Source of the DNA: Bacillota bacterium
Lineage (GTDB): Bacteria; Bacillota; Clostridia; Acetivibrionales; JAFADI01
Direction of reading: 5' to 3'
Assembly (NCBI GenBank): GCA_023424965.1
Contig: JAFADI010000259.1
Coordinates: 1-64,000, forward strand
DNA length: 64,000 nucleotides
In this document: positions 45,014 to 51,986 of the stretch, in pieces
Layout: every line of letters starts with the position of its first letter
Numbering within the stretch: position 1 is the stretch's first letter
The notes under the pieces: generated by a model
What the model was told of the DNA's origin: nothing
The model's database searches: none
Seen by the model: the letters and a program-made list of their open reading frames with translations, nothing else
Translations under genes and position numbers: made by a program

Positions 45014-45080
45014 GCTTTACCCCCACTTGATCAATTTTTTAACTCTTTACTAAATATTGAATTGCGGCAGTACGCCAATT

Positions 45081-45773
45081 TTACATGTCCATTGAATAAA
45101 GTGCCGCTTTTTTTGCATGAATCAATGCCGTATCAAATAGCGGTACCGCTGTGTCTGCTTGTTTTATCAACAATCCTATTTCCGTACAGCCCAATATTAC
45201 GCCTTGAGCTCCTTCTTTGGCGAGCTTTTCTATGATCTTTAAGAATGCCTGCCGGGATTCTTCCGATATAATCCCCTGACATAGTTCCTCATAGATGGCA
45301 GCATTGACTTTCGCTATCCCTTCTGCATCCGGAATCATCACTTCCAATCCTCTTTCAATCAATTTTGATTTATAGAAGTCCTGTTCCATGGTATACCTGG
45401 TTCCCAGCAGCGCGATTCTGGTGATCCCTTTCTGCTTCAGCTCTTCTGCCGTCGCTTCTGCGATATGTAAAAGCGGTATAGCCATTGATTTTTGAATTTG
45501 GTCCGCTACTTTGTGCATTGTATTCGTACAGATGACGATGAAGTCAGCCCCTGCTTTTTCTAAACCGCAAGCGGCGTCAGTCAAAATTTCCGCGCCTTTT
45601 TCCCAGTCTCCACTGGCCTGGCATTCTTCAATCTCCTGGAAATCCACGCTGTATAGCAGACATTTTGCCGAGTGCAAACCGCCAAGTCGTTCTTTCACGG
45701 TTCTATTTATGATTTGATAATAGGTTACCGTACTTTCCCAGCTCATTCCGCCAAGCAAGCCTATTGTTTTCAT
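45081..45773 (-). CDS. Aspartate/glutamate racemase-family protein
   Basis: 230 residues with both catalytic Cys: Cys82 in ICTNTMH and Cys196 in LGCTEIGLL. It starts MKTIGLLGGMSWESTVTYY, typical of aspartate racemases, which supply D-aspartate or act on related amino acids. Its ATG overlaps the stop of the VanW-domain gene (ATGA), so the two are translationally coupled. That hints at a cell-wall or peptidoglycan link. Confidence 0.92.
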   Translation of the reverse strand: MKTIGLLGGMSWESTVTYYQIINRTVKERLGGLHSAKCLLYSVDFQEIEECQASGDWEKGAEILTDAACGLEKAGADFIVICTNTMHKVADQIQKSMAIPLLHIAEATAEELKQKGITRIALLGTRYTMEQDFYKSKLIERGLEVMIPDAEGIAKVNAAIYEELCQGIISEESRQAFLKIIEKLAKEGAQGVILGCTEIGLLIKQADTAVPLFDTALIHAKKAALYSMDM

Positions 45774-46618
45774 CTCTTCTCCCCCTGTGCAGTATCAAGC
45801 AGCATATAACAATCAGGCGTATATTTTACCTCTGCAAAATTCTTTGTGACGAGTTCGGTATCAAGAATTCTCCCACCTTCAAACTTTGCAATTTTGTTCC
45901 GCCATATTTCATTTTGGCGGAAATATTGCTCGCCAAGCTTTAAAAAACGGTGGTTTTCTTCATATACATGGTAGGCATAATCAAGTTCCTGATTTGTCAA
46001 AAGCTCCCCTTCAAGGCACTTTTCCGTCAGCCAGAGATTTATTTGAAACGTATGTACCGTATTGTTTGTAAACCGCAAATCGATGTAATTGTAAAAAATC
46101 GTGGCTCCGCTTCCGAAGGGCAGGACCCTTCCGTCGTCGGGGAAGGGGTCAAAGCTGTGGTGATGCCTTTCCACCATCGTCAAAGGGCTGTGCAGGATAA
46201 GCCAATAGATCAAATTTGCAATCTGGCATAGTCCACCGCCGATTCCCTGCCGTGCTTCACCAAAGGATAATTCCATCCCGGGCAAATAGCCTTTTCTCTT
46301 TGTGGGCAGCCCTACAAGCCTGCAAAAGGAGAAGGTTTCCCCCGGCTTAATAACGATTCCATTGATCTTTTTCAGTGCGATTTTCAGGTTGACAACCTTG
46401 TTGTATTGTAGCTGGACATCGCTGCACCCGAGTTTCCGGATCAAAACGGATTGGTGCTTCTTCACCCTATAAGCCAGCTTATCCGGCTGACAAACTTTCG
46501 CATATTTTTCTGTTCCAAAAAACCAATGGATATACCTTCTGAACCGTCTGTACCAAACGGCCATAAAATAGAATGCCGGATGGCGCTGACTCAATAACTT
46601 CTTCCCCACATCATTCAC
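45770..46618 (-). CDS. VanW-family protein
   Basis: 282 residues from the GTG at 46618. An in-frame GTG at 46609 has better spacing from AAAAGG and may be the true start. The VanW domain is recognised by PGETFSFCRLVGLPTKRKGY and GGGLCQIANLIYWLILHSPL, with HHHSFDPFPDDGRVLPFGSG further on. VanW proteins occur beside vancomycin-resistance genes, but their biochemical role is not established. No signal peptide is visible. The gene overlaps the racemase gene by 4 bp. No other van gene is in the window. Confidence 0.9.
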   Translation of the reverse strand: MNDVGKKLLSQRHPAFYFMAVWYRRFRRYIHWFFGTEKYAKVCQPDKLAYRVKKHQSVLIRKLGCSDVQLQYNKVVNLKIALKKINGIVIKPGETFSFCRLVGLPTKRKGYLPGMELSFGEARQGIGGGLCQIANLIYWLILHSPLTMVERHHHSFDPFPDDGRVLPFGSGATIFYNYIDLRFTNNTVHTFQINLWLTEKCLEGELLTNQELDYAYHVYEENHRFLKLGEQYFRQNEIWRNKIAKFEGGRILDTELVTKNFAEVKYTPDCYMLLDTAQGEKR

Positions 46619-46627
46619 CTTTTATTT

Positions 46628-47155
46628 TTACTGTTTTCCATCCAGCATCCTGCTGACAAATTCAAAAAAACGGTCTTTGTCGCTTTCATTTTCAAATGGA
46701 CTTTTGGGTATAACATAGGCACTTATTGAACTGACATAGATAAAGAAATGCTTCTCTGCGGAAACAATTTTCTCCACACCGCTCCAGTTCATCCGGTTTT
46801 CTCCATTCTGACTTTTCCTGATGAATCCTTCTTCATCAACAATGATGCTTTGTTTCCCCAGCAGGTCTTTATTTTTCCCTTCGTCTACCATTCTGGAGAC
46901 CCTTTTCATGGTCACTGCCATAAAATACCTGGGATAAAAGGCAACCCATAGCACTGCCGTCACGAGAAACACTGTGAACCAGTACCACAAAGGGATTTCC
47001 GTCACCCGCCCAAGTAAAAACGGCAGGATTAAAAAGATAACCGGGGTAACGTATCTCTGCACCAGCAGCGATTTTTTAACAACCTCGGAGTTGTTGGCAT
47101 GATAAATGTTGAAGTCAATGTAATCCTGCTTGCTTAATTCGTACTCGATTTTCAT
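46628..47155 (-). CDS. YcxB-like membrane protein
   Basis: 175 residues with two adjacent hydrophobic segments (about 35-52 and 55-72). A cytoplasmic C-terminal domain of the YcxB type follows: GKQSIIVDEEGFIRKSQNGE, then NRMNWSGVEKIVSAEKHFFIY and YVIPKSPF. The function of this family is unknown. GGAGGG precedes the ATG. It lies between the HD-domain gene and VanW, with gaps of about 10 bp. Confidence 0.85.
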   Translation of the reverse strand: MKIEYELSKQDYIDFNIYHANNSEVVKKSLLVQRYVTPVIFLILPFLLGRVTEIPLWYWFTVFLVTAVLWVAFYPRYFMAVTMKRVSRMVDEGKNKDLLGKQSIIVDEEGFIRKSQNGENRMNWSGVEKIVSAEKHFFIYVSSISAYVIPKSPFENESDKDRFFEFVSRMLDGKQ

Positions 47156-47167
47156 AATCCCTCCACT

Positions 47168-47776
47168 TTATTTTGAAGCGTTCTCCTGCTCCGTTAAATA
47201 CCCTTTCTCAACCGCCTTGTCGATCATCCCGGCAACAAAATCGGATATCTCCGCACTGCACCTGTCAAACACAAGTCTGTTCCTGTTCCTGACTTTTTCA
47301 CTTGATATGTTGTGTTCAAGCCAGGATTTCCCCTCCGAATGGTAATTGAGCAAAAGCGGCTGCAGCCGGTCAACTACTGCCGCACATGTGGCTTCAGGCG
47401 TTTTACTTTCCTCAAATTCAATCCACAGGTCATACAGCTCGTCCCCCTGGTCCCTGGGAAGAATGGAGAACAATTGGACCGCCGCCGCTTTCTCCCGCTC
47501 AAACTTGCCTTCATTGCCCTTCTCATCGTAGCAATAGACATCGCCGGCAATAATTTCAACCAGGTCGTGGATTAAAACCATTTTTACGGTTTTCAGCAGG
47601 TCAATCCCCTCAAAGTGCTCGGCCAGCATAAGCACCGACATCCCCAGATGCCATGAATGCTCCGCATCATTTTCCTTTCTTGAGCCGTCGGCCAGGTAGT
47701 TATTCCTGAATATGTTTTTAATCTTATCGATCTCAACGAGGAAATCAATTTGTTTTTTGAGCCTGTCTTTGTCCAT
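47168..47776 (-). CDS. HD-domain phosphohydrolase, YfbR/5'-deoxynucleotidase-like
   Basis: About 202 residues from the ATG at 47774-47776, which follows AGAGGAG. The longer open frame upstream overlaps the Nudix gene and is not used. Metal ligands of the HD fold are visible: His40 in NDAEHSWHLG and the His70-Asp71 pair in LIHDLVEIIAGDV. The pattern matches the YfbR-like group, which removes phosphate from nucleotides. It lies 37 bp after the Nudix gene. Confidence 0.88.
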   Translation of the reverse strand: MDKDRLKKQIDFLVEIDKIKNIFRNNYLADGSRKENDAEHSWHLGMSVLMLAEHFEGIDLLKTVKMVLIHDLVEIIAGDVYCYDEKGNEGKFEREKAAAVQLFSILPRDQGDELYDLWIEFEESKTPEATCAAVVDRLQPLLLNYHSEGKSWLEHNISSEKVRNRNRLVFDRCSAEISDFVAGMIDKAVEKGYLTEQENASK

Positions 47777-47813
47777 ATCGCTGTCTCCTCTTTCTGATTC
47801 TCTTCTTGAAATC

Positions 47814-48368
47814 TTACCCTTTAAGTTTCCCGTTAAGTTTTCTGTATATTCCCCGCATCCACGGTTCGCTTGACGCGGCAACCGCCTCCTCGATTCCCAT
47901 CCATTTTACCCCGCTGTTTTCGTCCGGCTTTATAACCGTCTTTTCCTGCTCCTGGGCTTCCAATAGGAAGGTAACGTTTAAATGCAGGTGGGAGGATACA
48001 TATTTTCCCTTTTTCACATGCCCGTCGACGGTTATGATCTCCAGAGAGAAGATGCTCTCTTTCACCGGAACCACCTTTGTAATTCCCGTTTCTTCCTGAA
48101 CCTCACGGATTGCAACGGACAGCAGATTTTCCTCTCCGTCTGCATGGCCTCCTGTCCAGGCCCAGGATTTGTAAATATTATGGTAGGCCATCAACAGCCT
48201 GTCCAGGCCAGGGTTTGTCACCCAGGCCGAAGCGGTAAAATGCGCGATTTCATTGCTCCTTGTCAAAATATCCCGATGGGAGTCCATATATTCCAGCATG
48301 ACCCGCCTGTCGTTTTCTTCCTGCTCATTGTAAGGTTTATAGTCCTGCAGCTGCTGTTTTAAAATCAT
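47814..48368 (-). CDS. Nudix hydrolase
   Basis: 184 residues. The Nudix box spans residues 74-96 (Gly74, Glu80, REVQEETG 88-95), with the Mg-binding glutamates intact. The flanking WTGGHADGEEN is typical of enzymes like isopentenyl-diphosphate isomerase-type or NTP-pyrophosphohydrolase Nudix proteins. The substrate is not clear. It is the first gene of a minus-strand run reaching to 42409 and has an extended -10 promoter. Confidence 0.92.
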   Translation of the reverse strand: MILKQQLQDYKPYNEQEENDRRVMLEYMDSHRDILTRSNEIAHFTASAWVTNPGLDRLLMAYHNIYKSWAWTGGHADGEENLLSVAIREVQEETGITKVVPVKESIFSLEIITVDGHVKKGKYVSSHLHLNVTFLLEAQEQEKTVIKPDENSGVKWMGIEEAVAASSEPWMRGIYRKLNGKLKG

Positions 48369-48440
48369 CTGTTTTTCTCCGGCTAAAATTTATTTGGCTT
48401 CCTATCTTTCTGCTCTAAGTCTCTGTATCCATTTGGCTAT

Positions 48441-48449
48441 ATTATATCA
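48441..48449 (-). promoter_or_regulatory. Extended -10 promoter of the Nudix-to-hydrolase gene run
   Basis: The minus strand reads TGATATAAT (TATAAT at 48441-48446), about 72 bases before the Nudix start codon, with no clear -35. Confidence 0.45.
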
Positions 48450-48498
48450 GAAAATTATGGAAAAAAGGAGGTAATCCCGGGTTGGGCGGATAAAATAT

Positions 48499-48544
48499 AG
48501 AAAGTAGGCTGCCGGCAATGAAATCTGCCGGCGACCTACTTTCT
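48499..48544 (-). terminator. Terminator of the SIS-PfkB-GatZ operon
   Basis: A 19-base stem with two mismatches (arms 48499-48517 and 48526-48544) and an 8-base loop, followed on the minus strand by a T-rich stretch (TATATTTTAT). It lies 35 bp after the GatZ-like gene. Confidence 0.8.
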
Positions 48545-48578
48545 GTACCTTTATCATTGAATTGTCGATTCTACACAA

Positions 48579-49880
48579 TTATCCCTCCGTTGCATAAAGG
48601 TAATCCTCAATGCACTGGGTGACCCTGTCCTTCAGCAGGCTTACGGGATCATTTTTCAACAAGCCGTTCCTGATTTTCACATATTGCACCGGCATAAATT
48701 CACTGATCAATGTCAGGGGAATGAGTGTGCTCTTCAGGTTGCCAATCATCCTGTCCATGGCCTCACTGACTTCCTTTACGGGCAAATAATACCGGCTTCT
48801 GTCCGAGAAGCTGTACCGCATGGCAAACCTTATTTTGCTTTCCGTCCCATGGTAGTGCTTTTTCCAATTGCCCGGACTTTTCGCCATGACATTTTCCAGG
48901 GTATCAATAAAATTGGAAAGTTGAATGTCGGAATTGAACCGGAACAGTTCATTCTCCATATAATTTAACGCAAAGAGTCCTTCCCGCAAGGCAAAGGTCA
49001 ATGCCGGGCCTACTTTCAAGATTGCGATTCCGTCTTCCACCATCTGCCGCAATGCTTTTGCCGTCTGATAATCCGTCGAATGGCCTTCAAAGACCAGATT
49101 CGGATATTTTTTTAATGCCCGGGACAGTCCGGCAGCTGCCTCCCGGTCGTACTCGTGGATTGCATCATCTCCAAATTCCACCCCCGGCTGCACCACGATT
49201 GCAACCACCTTTTCCCATGCCTTTTCAAGTCCATGGCGTAAAAATGCTTTTTGGAAGGCTTCCACGGTGTTCTCGAAGTCCTCTGCCTTCGTCACTGTGA
49301 GGGTCTCCTCTTCCTGGCTTCCGCCCGGAATAGGCACCTCACTGCCCACAACATATACCGGCGGCATTGCCTCTGCCTCGGTTTCCCTCAACTCTGCAAA
49401 GGCTTCTTCCGCCGTCCCGCAAAGAATGGCCCCTCTTTCGGCGATTACTTCATTCTCCAGCGGCTGTTGCAGGTTGTCTCCCAGAAGGTGCATGCTGGTA
49501 TCGATATGTATTTTTGTAAAGCCTGCCAGCACATATTCTCTTATCAAAACCTTTGATTTTTCCATGGCCCCGGCAGCCTGTTCCTCTTTCCAGGTCAAAG
49601 GCCCCAAATGGTCTCCCCCAAGGATGATTTTGTCCTTTGGAAATCCCAGCCTCTCTGCAATGGAAAACACGTATTTTTTGAAATCAAAAGCGTTCATGCC
49701 GGTATACCCGCCGTACTGGTTCACCTGGTTTGCCGTGGCCTCAATCAGGGCATGCCCGCCTCTGTTTTTCGCATTTTCCATCACGGCTTCGATCACATAT
49801 TCGTTGGCGCTGCATGCGGAATAAATCCCTTTTGCCTTCCCTTTTTTCTGCATTTCAACGATTTCCTTTATCGGATGCAT
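48579..49880 (-). CDS. GatZ/KbaZ-family protein (tagatose-bisphosphate aldolase subunit or tagatose-6-phosphate 4-epimerase)
   Basis: 433 residues, full length for COG4573. It starts MHPIKEIVEMQKKGKAKGIY and carries the family stretches LIEATANQVNQYGGYTGM, ILGGDHLGPLTW and HIDTSMHLLGD. In enterobacteria GatZ/KbaZ supports the class II aldolase GatY/KbaY. No such aldolase is in the window. Some homologues have been reported as D-tagatose-6-phosphate 4-epimerases, which fits a stand-alone role beside a PfkB kinase. It is the last gene of the operon, 4 bp after the kinase, with GGGGGAG overlapping the kinase stop. Confidence 0.9.
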   Translation of the reverse strand: MHPIKEIVEMQKKGKAKGIYSACSANEYVIEAVMENAKNRGGHALIEATANQVNQYGGYTGMNAFDFKKYVFSIAERLGFPKDKIILGGDHLGPLTWKEEQAAGAMEKSKVLIREYVLAGFTKIHIDTSMHLLGDNLQQPLENEVIAERGAILCGTAEEAFAELRETEAEAMPPVYVVGSEVPIPGGSQEEETLTVTKAEDFENTVEAFQKAFLRHGLEKAWEKVVAIVVQPGVEFGDDAIHEYDREAAAGLSRALKKYPNLVFEGHSTDYQTAKALRQMVEDGIAILKVGPALTFALREGLFALNYMENELFRFNSDIQLSNFIDTLENVMAKSPGNWKKHYHGTESKIRFAMRYSFSDRSRYYLPVKEVSEAMDRMIGNLKSTLIPLTLISEFMPVQYVKIRNGLLKNDPVSLLKDRVTQCIEDYLYATEG

Positions 49881-49884
49881 GACA

Positions 49885-50817
49885 TCACTCCCCCTCCGAT
49901 ATTAGCTTTTCTACTTCCTCCAGTGTTGCACAGGCAGACGCTCCGCCGATTTTCGTCACACTGATGGAGCCGCACGCATTGCCGTAGTTCATGCACTCCT
50001 CAAGAGATTTCCCGTGGATATATCCATAGATAAATCCCGCATTAAACGAGTCGCCGGCCCCCGTCGTATCGATGGGTTTCAAATCATAGGTGGGCCTTTC
50101 AATGAACAGGTCCCCCGATTTCAAAGCCGCACCCCTGGGGCCGCATTTCACAACTACGGTTTTGCTGTAGCCCGACAGATCCTCCAGGGCTTCATAAATG
50201 TCATTCTTTTTTGAAATATTCAGCGCCTCAACTTCATTGGGGAAAAATATGTCGGTATATTTGAGAACCTCCCGGATTCCGTAATCCCAGTTTTCCGTGT
50301 CGTCCCAGCCTGCATCCAGCGAGGTGCTGACTCCGGCAGACCTGGCATATTTGAATATTTCGGCAATCCCTTTCCGCAAATTGTTTTGCAGGAAGAAGGA
50401 ACCGATATGGATATGCTTTGCACTCCTGATGACCTCCATATTCACCTCGGACGGTAAAAGGGCGTCAATTGACCCCAGATACGTGACAAGGGCCCTATCC
50501 TTTTCCGTGCTCAGCGAAACTGTAATGCCCGTTTTTATGCTCTTATCAACGATTACATGCTCCAGGCTGATTCCATAGTCGCTTAATCCCTTGAGAATAA
50601 TTTCTCCAAACCCGTCCCTGCCCAGCTTTCCCAAAAAACCGGTTTTCAGGCCAAGCCTGGATATCCCGCAGGCACAGATTGCCGTCGAACTTCCCATCAC
50701 AATGGAGCAATCCTTTGCAATGATCTCCCGGCCAACCGTCGGAGCACTTTTCAATCCCGTCATCACCATGTCCACATTCAGCTCTCCGACTGCAATCACA
50801 TCAAATTTTTTCATCAT
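49885..50817 (-). CDS. PfkB-family sugar or sugar-phosphate kinase
   Basis: About 310 residues starting at ATG-ATG (50817 or 50814) after GGGAG. An upstream in-frame ATG overlaps the SIS gene and lacks a site. The PfkB/ribokinase fold is shown by the N-terminal VIAVGELNVDMVMTG and the C-terminal anion-hole and base motif DTTGAGDSFNAGF, with Asp as catalytic base. With SIS and GatZ neighbours it is probably a tagatose-6-phosphate or fructose-6-phosphate-type kinase (inference). It lies 31 bp after the SIS gene. Confidence 0.92.
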   Translation of the reverse strand: MMKKFDVIAVGELNVDMVMTGLKSAPTVGREIIAKDCSIVMGSSTAICACGISRLGLKTGFLGKLGRDGFGEIILKGLSDYGISLEHVIVDKSIKTGITVSLSTEKDRALVTYLGSIDALLPSEVNMEVIRSAKHIHIGSFFLQNNLRKGIAEIFKYARSAGVSTSLDAGWDDTENWDYGIREVLKYTDIFFPNEVEALNISKKNDIYEALEDLSGYSKTVVVKCGPRGAALKSGDLFIERPTYDLKPIDTTGAGDSFNAGFIYGYIHGKSLEECMNYGNACGSISVTKIGGASACATLEEVEKLISEGE

Positions 50818-50848
50818 CCCAACTCCCAACCGGTATTTATATATAATT

Positions 50849-51889
50849 TCACAGTTTGATCCACGCGTCGAGTCCACTGGGCTTATCCGGGTTTACCTGT
50901 CTTTTAATCGCCTTGTAGTAGGATACCATCTGGCAAATGTTTATGAAGGGAAGGCCGCGGACGGCGTAATCCGCCTGCAGCTCCGAGCAAACCTGGAGTA
51001 CGGCCCCGTCGATGGCTGCTATTTTCGCATCGCTGTAAACGATAACTTTTGCACCCTTTTTAATGATCTCCTTGATAAAATCAATTTGACACGCGGTGTT
51101 GTTCTCCGTCACCGCAGCAATGACCAGGGTATCCGCTCCAATCATCACGATGGGTCCATGCCTTGCATCCAGCAAATGATAGCAATTGGAAGGTATCTGG
51201 GAAATCTCCTGGAATGCCAGCGCCCCTTCCTTTGCCAGCCCGTGGATTTCTCCATCGGCAACCACCACCACATTCTCCCATGCCAGTTCCGCAACAGCCT
51301 TGAATTTTTCCTCATACCTTTCCAGGAAGGCACTCCCCGCTCCCACAGCCCTGTCAATATCCCCTATCACTTTGTCTTTTCCGGCCCATCCGGCGATGAT
51401 ATGGAGTACCGTGGCATACAGGTTGCTGACCGTCCTTGTCTGGCACACACTTTCGTCAAAGGCCCAGGGAAGAACAAGGCAGAAGTCGGAAAGCTTTTCA
51501 AGCTGGGAGTTTTCTATACAGGTCACCGATAAGACAGGTATGTTCATCGTGGATTTCACGTTTGTAATTGCATTGACAATCTCACTGGTGCTTCCCGACC
51601 TTGAGACCGCGACGAGCAGTGTGTCCTTCAGGGCTTCGCGGTATTCCTCATAATGCAGCATCAGGTCTCCGGCCGGGAGGGATGCGGAGGGAATTCCCAG
51701 CTTCACCCTTGCCATCGTTTCAAAAGACTGTGAGATGTAAAAGCTCGACCCGCAGCCGATAAATGTTATGGATTTGGGCTTGCAGCCGCCAAAGAATTTG
51801 TTCAGCGCTTCTTTCTGCTCCTCCAGTAATTTAAATGTTTCCCTTAAAGCCGAATACTGCGTCTTGGTTTCATGATACGTTAAACTCAT
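50849..51889 (-). CDS. SIS-domain sugar-phosphate isomerase/deaminase (AgaS-like)
   Basis: About 346 residues from the ATG at 51887-51889, preceded by GAAGAGG. Two SIS domains are visible, the first with TFIGCGSSFYISQSFETMA and AVSRSGSTSEIVNAI, the second with HLLDARHGPIVMIGADTL. It resembles the isomerase half of glucosamine-6-phosphate synthase and AgaS. AgaS-like proteins convert galactosamine-6-phosphate to tagatose-6-phosphate. That role fits the kinase and GatZ-like genes downstream. It is the first gene of the operon, behind a strong promoter. Confidence 0.9.
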   Translation of the reverse strand: MSLTYHETKTQYSALRETFKLLEEQKEALNKFFGGCKPKSITFIGCGSSFYISQSFETMARVKLGIPSASLPAGDLMLHYEEYREALKDTLLVAVSRSGSTSEIVNAITNVKSTMNIPVLSVTCIENSQLEKLSDFCLVLPWAFDESVCQTRTVSNLYATVLHIIAGWAGKDKVIGDIDRAVGAGSAFLERYEEKFKAVAELAWENVVVVADGEIHGLAKEGALAFQEISQIPSNCYHLLDARHGPIVMIGADTLVIAAVTENNTACQIDFIKEIIKKGAKVIVYSDAKIAAIDGAVLQVCSELQADYAVRGLPFINICQMVSYYKAIKRQVNPDKPSGLDAWIKL

Positions 51890-51928
51890 GTCCGTCACCT
51901 CTTCAAAATATTTATTGTTTATCATATT

Positions 51929-51944
51929 GTTATAATGTTATAAC
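51929..51944. promoter_or_regulatory. Operator palindrome of the SIS-PfkB-GatZ operon
   Basis: The 16-base sequence has 7-base arms (GTTATAA and TTATAAC) around two bases. It lies immediately downstream of the -10 box, over the expected transcription start, where a repressor would block transcription. The shape suits a GntR or DeoR-type repressor. None is encoded in the window. Confidence 0.6.
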
Positions 51945-51945
51945 C

Positions 51946-51974
51946 ATTTTAACAAAAGTGCTTCCCCTTTTCAA
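51946..51974 (-). promoter_or_regulatory. Promoter of the SIS-PfkB-GatZ operon
   Basis: Minus-strand TTGAAA (51969-51974), a 17-base spacer and TAAAAT (51946-51951). It begins just after the stop of the membrane AraC gene and 57 bases before the SIS start. Confidence 0.7.
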
Positions 51975-51986
51975 GTATCCCCGGGC

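Noticed and set aside
45770..46618. Vancomycin resistance cluster
   Set aside because: VanW-family genes are common outside resistance loci. No vanH, vanA/B-type ligase, vanX or vanY is in the window.
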